From NCBI RefSeq assembly GCF_032452875.1, contig NC_083869.1, forward strand, positions 121,712,001 to 121,776,000: DNA of 64,000 nucleotides. Reading direction: 5' to 3'. The notes below the pieces were generated by a model. That model was not told the DNA's origin. It ran no database searches and was given only the letters and a program-made list of their open reading frames with translations. Made by a program: the position numbers and the translations under genes. Positions 1-11,743 of the stretch are shown here, piece by piece. Numbering within the stretch: position 1 is the stretch's first letter; each line of letters opens with the position of its first letter. The stretch comes from Bos javanicus (taxonomy: Eukaryota; Chordata; Mammalia; Artiodactyla; Bovidae).

Positions 1-460
1 TGCCCCGGTTCTCACTTCTGGGTTGGAAATCCCCGAGCAAAGGGCTCGGTCTCCGCCTCGTCCCATCAGGGTCTGGCCTCAGGCCTCAGGGCCCTGTCTC
101 GGGAAAACACCCTTCGACCTTGAGGGTCACCCTGCGGCCTCCGGCCCTTGCTCAGCCCAGGTGCGGATGGGCGGGCCACGGCGTGGGCTAATGACTCCCC
201 CGGTCAGGTTCTGCACCCCCCCGCCTTCCCTGTCACATGGACGCGCCTTCCGCAGCCAGAAGTGCTGATCGGAACGAACCACGAGGAGGAGCGGGGGAGG
301 CACCCAGGGCAGTGGGTCAGCGCCCCGCGGGGCAGGTGGGCGGGCCCCACCGCCTCGAGCCGGCCCGCCAGCCAGTCAGCGGGCGCGGAAGGCGGGCCGG
401 CGGGCGCGCGCGCCGCGCCCCGCAGCGCCCCCTGAGGGGCGGCGGCGAGAGCTGGTTCCG

Positions 461-474
461 GCTGCGCGCGCAGC
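461..474. promoter_or_regulatory. NRF1-like GC palindrome in core promoter
   Basis: GCTGCGCGCGCAGC is a perfect 14-bp palindrome close to the NRF1 consensus (alternating TGCGC/GCGCA half-sites), placed near the presumed start of exon 1. Binding is inferred, not shown. Confidence 0.35.
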
Positions 475-633
475 GGTGGTGGTGGCGGCGGCGCGATCGG
501 CCGGGGCTGTAACCGTCGTCCGTCCGGTAGCGGCTGGAGCGGCAGCGGCGGCCGGTCACGGCGCGAGGCGAGGCCACAGGGCAGCGGCGGCAGCGAGGAC
601 AGCGGCAGCAGCCGGAGACGCAGCGGCGGCCGT

Positions 634-651
634 AGCAGCAGCAGCAGCAGC
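634..651 (+). repeat. (AGC)6 trinucleotide run in exon 1
   Basis: Six AGC units in the non-coding first exon. Short, and not obviously expandable at this length. Confidence 0.8.
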
Positions 652-743
652 AAGACGGACTCGTGGACACGCGCCGTCGCCGCCGCCGGGCCGGGCCGGG
701 TGTCGCGCGCCGAGGCTGGGGGGGAGTCGTCGCCGCCACCGCT

Positions 744-766
744 ACCGCCGCCGCCGCCGCCGCCGA
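744..766 (+). repeat. (CCG)7 run in exon 1
   Basis: About seven CCG units in the 5' UTR, with further broken CCG/CGG runs at 470-495 and 678-690. They predict a structured, GC-rich leader. Confidence 0.8.
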
Positions 767-956
767 GGTGACTGAGGAGAGAGGCGCCTCCTCGCTCCCG
801 CCGCCGCCAGACTTCAATGCCCAGTCCCCAGCTCGCCAGCGTGAGTTGCGCGGCTCCCGGGCGGCCCCCCGCGCCGCCTCCCGGGGGCCTCGGGGCAGGG
901 GAGGGCGGGAGGCGCCGCAGCCATTAGTGCAGGCCCGAGACACGTCCCCGGAAGGA

Positions 957-984
957 GGGCCGGGCCGGGGCCGGGGGCGGGGGG
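957..984 (+). other. G-quadruplex-forming motif just inside intron 1
   Basis: Five G tracts of 3, 3, 4, 5 and 6 G separated by C or CC (957-984), followed by more G runs at 1012-1028. It satisfies the common G3+N1-7 rule. It lies on the transcribed strand's complement, so a G4 would form in the non-template DNA or nascent RNA. Confidence 0.6.
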
Positions 985-1059
985 AGCGCGGCCGGGAAGC
1001 GTGGAGAGCGAGGGTGGGGGTGGGGGGGATCGCGCGTAAGGGAGGGGAGAGGAGCGAGT

Positions 1060-1480
1060 GCTGTGTGCAAGAATGTGGAGTGTGTGTGTGGGGGGGAATG
1101 TGCGTGCGTGAAGGCGAGAGTGAGTTGGGGAACAGGGCTGAGTGTGCATGTGGGGAAAGCGTGGCGGGGGAGAAAGTGCAGATGGGGGAGTTGGGGGGCT
1201 ATGTGTATGTGTGTGCGCGCGCGCGCTCGCTTGCAGAGGAGAGTGAGGGGAAGTGTGAGTTGGGGGCGGTAGCGGGTACAGTGTCAGGAGGGTGGGAGGT
1301 GAGTGTAGGGGAGAGGGAGCTGGGAGCCATGTGGGAACGAGTGAGTGAGGGGAGAATGCTTGTGTGTGGGAGAGTGGGGTAAATGGGGAGCGTGAGTAAG
1401 TGGGGGAGGGAGAGTTTGCGTGCTAGGGGTAGAGTGATGGGCGGGACAACGTGAGAGCAGCGTGAGAGCGAGCTGGGGAG
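1060..1480 (+). repeat. G/T-rich low-complexity tract with alternating (GT)(GC) run
   Basis: Strongly G-skewed sequence made of GTGTG, GAGTG and GGGG words. Bases 1200-1226 are an alternating purine/pyrimidine run (GTGTGCGCGCGCGC), a Z-DNA-prone motif. Confidence 0.7.
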
Positions 1481-1713
1481 AAGGTGAAGGGCAGGCGGAT
1501 GAGGGAGCGTGGAAGTGTCTGCCTGTGATTGTCCAGTCTGTGAGCAGGCATCCTTGGGGACCATCCTTGATCGTTTTCTAGGGCCGTAGTGAACCTGGGT
1601 GTCCTGGGTTAAGGAGTTCTTTCCAGGAGCATCTTGTTCCTGGGTCCTTGGGTTCAAGTATGAGCAAAGGGTACAGAAGTCTATTCCAGTGGCAATCATT
1701 TTCTGGCCCTGTG

Positions 1714-1737
1714 CCTCCCCCCGCCACCCCCCCCCCC
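1714..1737 (+). repeat. C-rich homopolymer tract
   Basis: A CTCCCCCC run, CGCCA and eleven consecutive C. Simple sequence with no function inferred. Confidence 0.8.
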
Positions 1738-2689
1738 AATATTTCAGAACATGGACATCAATTTCCAAATTTGTCGAGCACATGATTGGTTGGCATCCCA
1801 CCCTAGTCTGGGTTCTGAAAGCTAACTAAAACAAGTTTGAGTATTGCCTGGGATCCTAGACTCTTGCCTTTTGAATGTTCAGATAGACACTTGTAAAGTA
1901 CTGCTAGTTTTTCAGGTGAGAGGTGTTTTATTGTTAGGTAAATATATAAGAAATGTGTTTTAGATTTTAGCTCTTTGCTACCCTTCTGGAGAGAAGCTTT
2001 TAAGAAATAGTAATGGTGTAGCATGTTGATGATGAAGCTCAATCATAGGGTAGTTTATTATTTTCTAGAATTTTTCAAGAAATGTATAAAATAGCAGTTC
2101 TAGCATCATTGTATGCATTCAGCAAATGGTTTTCTGTGTGGAGTCACCAAGTTGTAGCTGCTGCTGGATTAAATTTGGTAGTTACTGGCTGCCTTGCTCT
2201 GTGTTACAGAGTCGTTCAGACAGGAAGTCAGTGAAGTTATTACGCCTTATTCCACATGCAAAAGGAAATTAAGGCTTCATCATCACTTGCCAGCATAATC
2301 ATTGTGTTGGTGAAGATGATGAAAAGTTGCTTGCTGGTATTCATTTTAAAAGTAGTTTCATGTTGTATTGTGAATGGATTAATCATTGCCATGGGCTTTT
2401 CCAGATTCTTGTGTTGTAGAAGGAAGAAGGGGTTCTTGATGAAGAGTGCCTTATACGGATTTTATACTGAAATGATGAGAAGTCTCTTAGAAGTTGGAAG
2501 TCTTTTCAGTTCATGCAAAGAGTAGTGTGGTCCTTTTGGTATTAAATGTGATAGAACTACAAGCAAAAGCATTCGTGTGTAATTAGAAGTCAGAAATTAT
2601 AAATTTCTTACAGTGTCATTTTCTTGATCATTAGCATGCTCTCTACTTTGAGAAACAGTGAGTAGTATTGTTATCATTCGGTGGGTGAC

Positions 2690-2995
2690 TGGATTAATTA
2701 GTATTAAGTGCCTACTGTGTACCAGGTGCTTTTTATACTCTTGTTTAGTTCTCACAGCTACTATTAAAAGGTGGTAGGTGTTCTCATTTGCATTCATTTG
2801 ACACATATGGTTTCTATTTGCCAGACTTTAGGGGTACAGTGATGAGCCCTCATTGACTTACAGTGATGAAATGAGGCAGTATGGAGACTCAAAGAGGTTA
2901 ATTAACTTGTCCCAGGTCAGAACGTAAAAGAATGGGAGCTAGATTAAAAACCCAGGTCAGTCTGACTCCAAAGTCTTTGATTTCTCCACTATACC
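2690..2995 (-). repeat. MIR SINE, degenerate
   Basis: Contains GTGCCTACTGTGTACCAGGTGC, then an 'atgaggca...actcaaagaggttaa...acttgtcccaggtcag' core, then AACCCAGGTCAGTCTGACTCC. These are the recognisable words of a MIR in antisense. The middle (about 2795-2865) may hold extra sequence. Confidence 0.65.
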
Positions 2996-5900
2996 ATTAA
3001 TTTCCCTCACGCTAGGTTGTCTGTCTTTGAAGTTTCTCGTCCACACAGTGACCTAGCAGCTTGTACAGGTAAGAGGTGTTGAGGTTAATGCACAAGACTG
3101 ACTGGCTGGAGGCGAGTAGATCTTTAAGGACATGCTGACTTGAGGCTCTCTGGGGCCTAAGTTAGGATAGGCTTTTATGTGGGTGGAAATGCTGCCTTGG
3201 AACTCACTTGGGGCCTTAGGGTGTGTGCTTTGAGACAGAGTTTTTATGAGGCACCTGGGATATGTCTGGGAGAGAAAAGTCTGATTAAAGAAACCCAATA
3301 GACTTTTGTGTTTTTTATTTTTGGGGAAAGAAGAAGAGTGTATTAATTGGGTCTAAGAGTCACAGAAGTTGTCTTTTGTAAAAATCTCTCTTCAGCTTTG
3401 TGATATATTTACTTCAGGAGACTGTGAGATTGTGAAGAAAATATATATGAAAATACTTCATTATTTATAAATTGGACTACAGATTCAAAGTGTTATAATC
3501 ACTAAGACTTTACTACTGAGGTAACAGTTTGTTATATTTAGTAGCTGGAAAAGGCTGCTAGCATTGTAGACCACCTTACAAATGAAAAATTGTTTAGAAC
3601 TGCTGAACCGGGTATATTCTGACTCAGAACAGCAAAAGTCAAACCACTCCCTCAATGAGTCAGGCAACTAATATTTAATTTGAGCGAACCAAATTTATAG
3701 ACAGAAACCATTTACAACATCATTGAACTTTGGTGGCACTAGGGAAGAGTAAATGTTTGAATGCTTTTGCACATACTTTTAAAAAAATCTGAAAGCTTCA
3801 TATTTATGTTTTACTTGAAAAGACCCTTGTATGAACAAGGAAAAAGATTTATTTTTATTCACTTTGTCTTTAAAGACAGTATTTCTATATGAAATAGTTC
3901 CAGAACACTTTATAGTTTTGAGACACAAAGTTGAAATTTAATGGAGATTTATTTTAGAGGGTTTGACTGTACTTTTGTTGTTGTCGGAATATGGGATTGG
4001 TAACCAGTGAAGCCTCTGGAAAAAGCATTTACAAATAAGATGCAGAGGAACAATATATACATTTTTAGCTGTTGCTCTTGAGTGAAACTTTAGAGGAAAG
4101 CCCAAGTTAGGTTGATTTCTTCAAGTGCTGTCGCTTCAGCTCTGCTACTTAGAGAAGTTAGTGATCTTTAAAAATTTTAAGCAACTGGAAATCAGGACCG
4201 GTAGTTCTGACATACCAGACTTAGTTATGTTTATTGAATTAGGGTGGTGGCTTGAGATTTTGAAGTCTTGGAATACTTGTGAAGTCCAGCATGCTTTAGG
4301 TTTCAACATAATCGTCTCAAGAATCTTCTTTGTGCTGAAACACAAATGATATCATTTTAAATTCATAATAACCCTGGGAGTAAGTAATGGCAGCCTTCCA
4401 GTTTTGTAGATGAGAAAATTGGTTTAGAGATCAATTGTTGAATCCTAAAGAGTATCAGTAAATAGATGGCGGCAGTGGATTAAAAAAAATTTTTCCCCTT
4501 GGGGCTTAAAGTACTTAAGTCTCTTTCTAACTCTCCCCCCACCCTCCTCAGTTAACTCTAGTCATTTACATGAGTTGTGTAGGAATTAGTAGACTTTAAG
4601 GAAATTACCTTTTTCTTTGCTTGAAATTTAGTATTTAGTTCTTTTTTTTTTTTTTTTAATTAAGGATACTTCAGTTACTTTTTTTGCTCTTTGGGGCATG
4701 TTGTTTGAGATTTTTCTCAAGATACTAGTTGGATTATGTAGAAACTAATGATTATTCTCTTAAGTTTATAAAGCAAGAGTCCTTGATGTTACAGTTCAGG
4801 TAATTTTGTATCTTGGGTTTGTTAAATAAACAGATGCCACCAACTAAAATTACTTGGGAAATGGTGATTTGAATCTGTTACTTTGAAATATTATCCATTT
4901 TCAGTTTCAGAACTAGTGTATATATTTAGAGGTGTCTGCTTGCTTTCTCTGGTTAGCCTTCATTTTATTGACTGAAACACGTTCTCTGGCTCCTTTGACC
5001 TCGGCTTGAAGCCTTACAGGACTGCTTGATACAAGGCTCAAGTGGATACTGTATCGGGAATCTCTCCCTCCTTGGAGTAGTAGAGGTTTAAGCTAAACCA
5101 GAAACTGTCTCTATGACGCCTTCACAGGAGAAGCTGCACAGCACCGCAGGCTCTGCCCACTGCCAGTCGTTCCCCTCTGGGGCTCCTGGAGCCTGTGTGA
5201 GGATGGAGCCCATCTCTTGCACACGCTGAGGTGGTTTTTCCTGCCCTGTTTGTTTAGTCAGTGTAGATTTACAGTGCATAAACTCTCTGCCAAAAAAATG
5301 GCTGAGGGGTTGACAGATTATAGCAACAGCTTTATGTGACTTGAATACAGATACGTTTTGCTTGCCTGCGCTGATTTTTTACCCGTAGATTCTGTAACAC
5401 AGCATCCACTCCATTTTAAGTGGCATAGAAACTAAATTTCATCATTTAAATATAAATTTACATTACATAACATTCCTTTTTAAACTGTAGAGAATTTTAA
5501 GATTAAACTTTTCTGTGACCCTTTCCTTGCTAGTTGAGCCTGTTTTGAAAAAATATTTTGACCATTAGAACAGTCTTTACCTTTTAGAAAATTAGTGTAT
5601 TTAATTTTCTTCATAGTATTTCTGGGTTGAAATTTCATTCTTCTCAGAAAATGTTAATTCTTTTGGCATAAAATGCACACATGATATATTTGCTTTAGCA
5701 GATCAGATAAATTACTTTATATTTTTATTTCTGCAGTGGTCAAAAATGTTGGCTCTTAACTAATGTATTGTTTGACGAGAATTCAAATTCACAGTCAAGG
5801 CTGCTTTCTTCCAGTTGTCTTTAAGTTTTGAGATTTGAGCGTAACTTTTTTTGCAGTCTTTCACTGAAAACATTCACTGTGTTGTACCACCGTAGTCTTT

Positions 5901-8900
5901 GTAGATTGGATTTATATACACATACTGATATTTACTGTTTTTAATAGAAAATTGGTGAGTTTCCTTCTTTCCATTATCAGTGAAAGCCTATCATGAGGGA
6001 ACAGAGTGACTGGTTGGTTAGTGCAGAAGGATATGAGTCATCAGCAGGATTTGTCAGCAAATTGAGAAGGATATGATGGAAAAACAATAGATTCTAGTGG
6101 CATTCTTCATTCCACACATGTGGTTACAAACAGGTTTCCTCTTGGTAATTGGTTTAAATCATTCAAATAATTTAGATCTTTCTGGATGAAGAGCACATCA
6201 AATTTAAGCCATAGCCTTAACTCTGAACTGTTTTTCTAGTGAGATGAGATATTCATTTAGAGATCATCCACAAGTAGAATTTAGTTAAATTTGTATCTGT
6301 TTACTAAGAAAAGAATTCAACTGTCAGGTAGATTTTAGTAAGCTGAGAGGCTATTTTTGTGAAGCTTGCTGGTAATTACGGAGCCGCTTAGTAGATCAGG
6401 AGATGCCCACCAATACGGCAATATTTGTTTTCTCTCAGTGAGCAAAGAGTTACTATTACTCTGCTTTTAAAATCCCTGAGAGCTTTTATTGCGTTTGAAT
6501 CGGTGTGAAATTCTCAGCATGGTCAAGGCCTCCTGAGAGTTATTTAACCCAAGACTTAGTTCCTTTCTCAAGTCGTGCTACCATGGCCTGTCACTATTTC
6601 TGCCAGTCTTGTCATAAAAGTTTTATCTTTCCTAAGTCTTAATCCCACTCCATTCTACTCATGCTTATTTTGTGTCTTCAAAGTATGTAGCATTAATAAT
6701 GAAATTGTAATACCCACCATCAAATATTTTTCACCCACATGTATTCTCTAGGATCCTGATTAATATGGTATGCACACAGAGCCCCACAAATGCTTTTGTT
6801 GTAAGAGTAGATGACTGCGTTTTAGTATCATTCCGAACTGGTGTATTCTCTCTCACTTCAGTAAGCATTTGGAGGAAGAGGACATGAAAGATGAAATTTT
6901 GCATTCTTTAAGTGAGAAGAGAGGGAAGGTGAATCCATGTTGAACTAAGCTGGTGAGCAAAGAATAATAATCCCTTGGCATTATAGAGGTATTTCACCCT
7001 TTTTACTTCACATTTACATGTAATGTGAAACAGCTGCCTTCACTGTATGGTTTCTGAAGATTTTTGAACGTTGCATTTTATGAAAATAAACATCAAGTCA
7101 TTATTGGGCAATTAGTGGATAGACAGTATGTTTTAAAAGGCCACCAGCAGATCCAAATTGAATGATTTGGGTTCTTGTCTGTTTATCTTGTACTATACTC
7201 AGTGCACAGAGAGATGGCTGAGAAGTATAATGTGATTTATAAGAAGTTTAGGAGAGGAAGTGAAGTGTAACTGACTTAGGGGAAACTTGGACCAAAATGC
7301 CCTAACAGCAGAAAAGTTTCTGGGGCTCAAACAAAACTTATGCTGACAAGATGTAATTTGGAATGTTTTTATTCCATATCCTGTACATAGAGAGCTTCCT
7401 TCCCCGCTTCTAGTGGTGGATACTTGAAGAGGACCTTTAAATATGCTCAATAGGTTAGACAGAATGGGGAAATGAAAGAGTTAAGCTGACCCATAAACTG
7501 CTAAGCTCTGAAACATATATTTTAAATAATGCTAACAATAGCCTGGAAGTTTTTGCTTTGCATGCTGCTCCTGTGCTGTAGGTTATTTTGAAAGGTGATT
7601 CAAATAACCTTTTCCCAAGTATCTATTTTGCAACCTCAGGGAACTTGCAGCTGTTATAGTCGTTCTAACTGTCCTGATATAGCTCAGAAAACATTTCAAA
7701 GTGGTGTTGACAGGGTGAATTCAGGTGCCCTTTTGGATTTTTACTTCTGAGTTTGCTTTATTACAATTGAAGTTCAGACTCTCAAATACATTTCTTTATT
7801 AATGAAGTAATTCAGTGGTTCTTGGGTTAATGTATATATAGTGATAAACTAAAGTAAAATGATTAGGACTTAAATTGTTCTCCAGAAAAATTATTTAGCC
7901 TTTTGAGATTAAAGAAATAAAGATGGAAGGAAAGAAGAAAACAAATATTAATATTTAATTTTATGGGAATGCAGCTGAATTTGAAATATTTACCTATTCC
8001 ATATAGGAAAGTACTACAGTTTTTTAGAAAAAGAAGGTGCTTAAATTTTGTAATAAAGAGGCTTGGGAGTCTTGTACATAAACTGAAGTCTTTAAACATA
8101 AAGCCCATGGAGAGTATAGTCGTGATACCTTTGCCTGGAAATGGAAGAGAATGAATAGAATCAATTTAATAGAGCTATTTAACTTAATCTTTAAAAGAGT
8201 CACTGAAAAAAATAAGCTTATGTCCAATACTAGAATGATGTTTTAGGATGTTAATGTTTTTGCTGGTATTCAAATAATTTTTTTTTTAAGTGAAAATTGG
8301 CCATAGTGCTGTTATCTCCATTTAAATTTTATTTCTGGAAGGAAAAATATTTAACGTGTTTGGGCAAAGAGATTCAGCTAGAGAATTGCTAATCTTTAGA
8401 GGAACAATGAAGTCCAAAGTTGAAAAGTAAATATTTTCAAGTGTGGCATGAAAATAATTTAATGCAATTTTGGTATTACAGTTATTTGTAGAGGTAGGAA
8501 TTACCAGAAAAGGACAACTGCTTCTAATCACCAGAGAACATACAAATTTAAAAACCACTCCCTTTTCATTTGAGTGGAAACAGCCCACAGGACTCAAGAA
8601 AAGAACTGGCGCTGTCCTCAGAAGCGGGTGTGATTGCTAGTTAATTGCTTTCCTTTCCTTTCTGAGTGGCAGGCCATGTATGTCCTGCTGGTTCTGAAAT
8701 GTTAAGATATTTTCCCACCAACAAGGTCATAATTTCTTTTTATAGAACTGATTATTGATTTGTGTACTGGAACTTGATTCTCAAGTTCCCTCCTTAAATG
8801 AGGAAGTAGAGAAGTGGGAATAACCAAGGGAGTGACTACAAAACTTTTTTTTTTTTAATCAGTAAGAAGCATGTTGCTATTTTTAGCTTGTTTACAGATA

Positions 8901-9184
8901 TTTTGGATCCTAATTTGTGTAGAATTTAATGATACCTCTTTATCAATTCACCAGGACTGTAGTCAGTAAGGGAAGAGAACTAACATTAATTTGAATCGCC
9001 TCAAGTTTAGGTTGCCAAATGGCATCTGCTTTTCGTTTGATAAATGCAACAATAGAGGGAAGAACAAATATTAGTAGTACAGAGAGTAGAACTTTGTTTC
9101 TGCGGGGCTCTGATGAGTTGGGTAGGTTATGAAAGATGAGTAAAAAGTTCCAGTTTGAGACCAGTTACCCAGAAGATGAGGTTT

Positions 9185-9425
9185 TTTTTCCTACTTGACG
9201 TTTAGTTGGTACAGTATGTGTTTCAGGTGTATAATGTAGTGATTGGACGTTTAAATACATTATGAAATGATCACCTCTGTGAGTCTAGTAACCATCTGTC
9301 ACCATAAAAAGTTATTATAGTATTATCGACTATATCCCTTATGCTGTATATGACTGACTTAATTTATAACTGGAAGTTTGTGCCTCTAAATCCCCTTCAC
9401 CTACTTCTCCCAGGCCCCTGCCCAG
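9185..9425 (+). mobile_element. L1 LINE 3'-end fragment
   Basis: Resembles the L1 3' UTR words 'ggtgtataatgtagtgattgg', 'attatgaaatgatcacc' and 'agtctagtaaccatctgtcacc'. Old and truncated. Confidence 0.55.
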
Positions 9426-9719
9426 AAAATGAGAGTTTAATTAGCAGAGTTGAGTCTTCTTTAGTTTACAAGTCTTAAGATACTTTTTATCTCAAATGGT
9501 CAAAATGCAGTAGATTCAGGAGTTCTTTACAGAGGCATTTCTCTGCTTTTCTTCCTTGATGGTTTTGAAGATTTTATGGTCTGTTGTCTGAATAGTCAGC
9601 TATCTGAGAGTTCTTAAGTTACTCAAGGCCTTGACTTTTTTCCCCAAGATCCCATGTCTAATCTTTGGACAAGTCTTTTGGAGTTCTACTTTAAGGTATA
9701 TCTTGAAACTGATTCATAT

Positions 9720-10160
9720 TCTCTCTCCTGCTGCTGTTTTGGCTCAGGCTACCATTATCTAGCTCCTGGATTGTAGCATCAAGTTCCTCCCAGATCTCAC
9801 TGCTTTTCACCCTTACTGCTCTTACATTCTGCCTCCAGGTAGCATCTAGAATGATCCTTTTAAATATAAGTTGTCACTCTTGCTTGAAACCTCTTATTTT
9901 CTCTGAATAAAAGTCAGATACCTCTGTTGGCCTACAAGGCCCTCTCCGTTTCTCTGACCCTCTTCGTTCCCCTGCCTGGCCTGGCCCAGTAGCACTAGTC
10001 CCCTTGCTGTTCCTCGAGCACTGCAAGCGTGGCTCCACCTCATAACCTTTGCAGGAGCTAATCCCTCTGCCTAGAGTGCTCCCTCAAATGTCTTTTTGGC
10101 TCATAGGTCTAGGATAAAATGTCACTTTTTTCATTGAGGCGTTTTCTGCTAGCCTTATTT
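9720..10160 (+). mobile_element. L2 LINE 3' region, left part (split by the tubulin retrocopy)
   Basis: Shows L2 3'-end words such as 'ggccctctccgtttctctgacc', 'ccctctgcctagagtgct' and 'aaatgtc'. The element resumes at 11758 after the retrocopy, which dates the retrocopy as younger than this L2. Confidence 0.65.
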
Positions 10161-10174
10161 AAAAGTGGAATCCC
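10161..10174 (+). repeat. 5' target-site duplication of tubulin retrocopy
   Basis: AAAAGTGGAATCCC, preceded by TTT. The TTT/AAAA junction is the preferred L1 endonuclease nick site. The identical 14-mer follows the poly-A tail at 11744-11757. Confidence 0.92.
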
Positions 10175-11743
10175 ACTACTTCTCCCCCGGACTCCTTAGT
10201 AGTCTGTCAGTGGGAGATCTTCGCGGCCGTCCCCTCCCCTGTTCCAGCCCTGCAGAACCGTACAAGTCTCCGTTATGCGTGAGTGCATCTCCATCCACGT
10301 TGCCCAGGCTGGTGTCCAGATCGGCAGTGCCTGCTGGCAGCTCTACTGCCTGGAACACGGCATTCAGCCCGATGGCCAGATGCCAAGTGACAAGACTATT
10401 GGGGGAGGAGACGACTCCTTCAACACCTTCTTCAGTGAGACGGGTGCTGGCAAGCATGTGCCCAGGGCAGTGTTTGTAGACCTGGAACCCACAGTCATTG
10501 ATGAGGTGCGCACTGGCACCTACCGCCAGCTCTTCCACCCTGAGCAACTTATCTCAGGCAAAGAAGATGCCGCCAATAACTATGCCCGAGGTCACTACAC
10601 CATTGGCAAGGAGATCATTGACCTCGTCTTGGACCGAGTTCGGAAACTGGCTGACCAGTGCACGGGTCTTCAGGGCTTCTTGGTTTTCCACAGCTTTGGT
10701 GGGGGAACTGGTTCTGGGTTCACCTCCCTGCTGATGGAACGCCTCTCTGTCGATTATGGCAAGAAGTCCAAGCTGGAGTTCTCCATTTACCCAGCCCCCC
10801 AGGTTTCCACAGCTGTCGTTGAGCCCTACAACTCCATCCTCACCACCCACACCACCCTGGAGCACTCTGATTGTGCCTTCATGGTAGACAATGAGGCCAT
10901 CTATGACATCTGCCGTAGAAACCTCGACATTGAGCGCCCAACCTACACAAGTCTTAACCGCCTCATGAGCCAGATAGTGTCCTCCATCACTGCTTCCCTG
11001 AGGTTTGATGGCGCCCTGAATGTGGATCTGACAGAGTTCCAGACCAACCTGGTGCCCTATTCCCACATCCACTTCCCTCTGGCCACATACGCCCCTGTCA
11101 TCTCTGCTGAGAAAGCCTACCATGAACAGCTTTCTGTAGCAGAGATCACCAATGCTTGCTTTGAGCCAGCCAACCAGATGGTGAAATGTGACCCTCGCCA
11201 TGGGAAATACATGGCCTGCTGCCTGTTGTACCGTGGTGACGTGGTTCCCAAAGATGTCAATGCTGCCATTGCCACCATCAAGACAAAGCGTACCATCCAG
11301 TTTGTGGACTGGTGCCCCACTGGCTTCAAGGTTGGCATTAACTACCAGCCTCCCACTGTGGTACCTGGCGGAGACCTGGCCAAAGTACAGCGAGCTGTGT
11401 GCATGCTGAGCAACACCACAGCTGTTGCTGAGGCCTGGGCGCGCCTGGACCACAAGTTTGACCTGATGTATGCCAAGCGTGCCTTTGTTCACTGGTACGT
11501 GGGTGAGGGCATGGAGGAAGGAGAGTTTTCTGAGGCCCGTGAGGACATGGCTGCCCTTGAGAAGGATTATGAGGAGGTTGGAGCCGACAGTGCAGAGGGA
11601 GATGATGAGGGTGACGAGTATTAGCATGTCTGCTGCAGTTTCATCTTGGGACTGTATTATTTGTGTTCCGTGGAGCTGCACACTGTGGCCCTGTCTTATC
11701 AATAAAGGTGATATTTCCACTTCCAAAAAAAAAAAAAATAAAT
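10175..11743 (+). pseudogene. Processed retrocopy of alpha-tubulin mRNA (TUBA1C-like)
   Basis: Intronless copy of a complete alpha-tubulin mRNA: about 100 nt of 5' UTR, an uninterrupted coding region (10275-11624), a 3' UTR with AATAAA at 11701-11706, and an A-rich tail (11725-11743). It is flanked by a perfect 14-bp target-site duplication, the signature of L1-driven retrotransposition. It is inserted in the sense orientation in PTP4A2 intron 1, within an older L2. The parental gene is inferred as TUBA1C from the 449-residue length and the acidic C-terminal tail type. It could be a retropseudogene or an expressed retrogene; the frame is intact, but no promoter of its own is visible. Confidence 0.93.
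10275..11624 (+). CDS. Open 449-codon alpha-tubulin frame in the retrocopy
   Basis: Alpha-tubulin forms the GTP-binding alpha/beta dimer of microtubules. The frame starts at the conserved MREC autoregulation motif and has the GGGTGSG nucleotide-binding glycine loop (residues 142-148), the Lys40 acetylation site (SDKTIGG), the catalytic Glu254 region (LTEFQTN) and the terminal Tyr. Length 449 matches TUBA1C. Compared with the alpha-tubulin sequence I remember, several near-invariant positions differ: Gly10 to Ala, Asn18 to Ser, Glu22 to Gln, Ile219 to Met, and Pro263-Arg264 to Ser-His. Changes at the nucleotide pocket edge (10) and at 264, where human TUBA1A is disease-mutated (R264C), point to relaxed constraint. 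Translation and function are unproven; I lean towards a non-functional but still open retrocopy. The long antisense frame over it is a shadow. Confidence 0.6.
   Translation: MRECISIHVAQAGVQIGSACWQLYCLEHGIQPDGQMPSDKTIGGGDDSFNTFFSETGAGKHVPRAVFVDLEPTVIDEVRTGTYRQLFHPEQLISGKEDAANNYARGHYTIGKEIIDLVLDRVRKLADQCTGLQGFLVFHSFGGGTGSGFTSLLMERLSVDYGKKSKLEFSIYPAPQVSTAVVEPYNSILTTHTTLEHSDCAFMVDNEAIYDICRRNLDIERPTYTSLNRLMSQIVSSITASLRFDGALNVDLTEFQTNLVPYSHIHFPLATYAPVISAEKAYHEQLSVAEITNACFEPANQMVKCDPRHGKYMACCLLYRGDVVPKDVNAAIATIKTKRTIQFVDWCPTGFKVGINYQPPTVVPGGDLAKVQRAVCMLSNTTAVAEAWARLDHKFDLMYAKRAFVHWYVGEGMEEGEFSEAREDMAALEKDYEEVGADSAEGDDEGDEY

Larger units (their letters stand above)
440..840 (+). other. PTP4A2: PTP4A2 exon 1 (5' UTR, non-coding for the main protein)
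   Basis: GC-rich leader exon. The 3' edge is set by the donor GTGAGT at 841, directly after GCTCGCCAGC. Joining to exon 2 at 16864 gives the leader I remember for mammalian PTP4A2. The 5' edge is approximate. Between 421 and 840 there is only one ATG (817-819), eight codons before the splice junction; it opens the upstream reading frame described separately. Confidence 0.7.
300..1060 (+). promoter_or_regulatory. PTP4A2: CpG-island promoter region of PTP4A2
   Basis: Very GC-rich, CpG-dense stretch with many GGCGGG/CCCGCC-type boxes and no TATA box near the exon. It covers the upstream flank, the non-coding first exon and the start of intron 1. This is the usual form of a broad promoter of a widely expressed gene. 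The exact transcription start cannot be read from sequence; about 430-480 is my guess from the leader length expected for this family. Bases 1-300 are moderately GC-rich and hold nothing else I recognise. Confidence 0.8.

Noticed and set aside
634..651. AGC/CAG run as a disease-type expandable repeat
   Set aside because: Only six units and in a UTR; nothing suggests instability.
204..943. Long overlapping ORFs (up to 208 codons) on both strands of the CpG island
   Set aside because: Low-complexity Arg/Ala/Pro/Gly translations of CCG/CGG-rich DNA in several frames at once; a GC artefact over the promoter and exon 1.
663..1382. 239-codon + strand ORF starting in exon 1
   Set aside because: Runs through the exon 1 donor into G/T-rich intron sequence; no known motif, repeat-like composition.
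10554..11726. 390-codon antisense ORF across the tubulin retrocopy
   Set aside because: Shadow frame of the strongly codon-biased tubulin coding sequence; no similarity to a known family.
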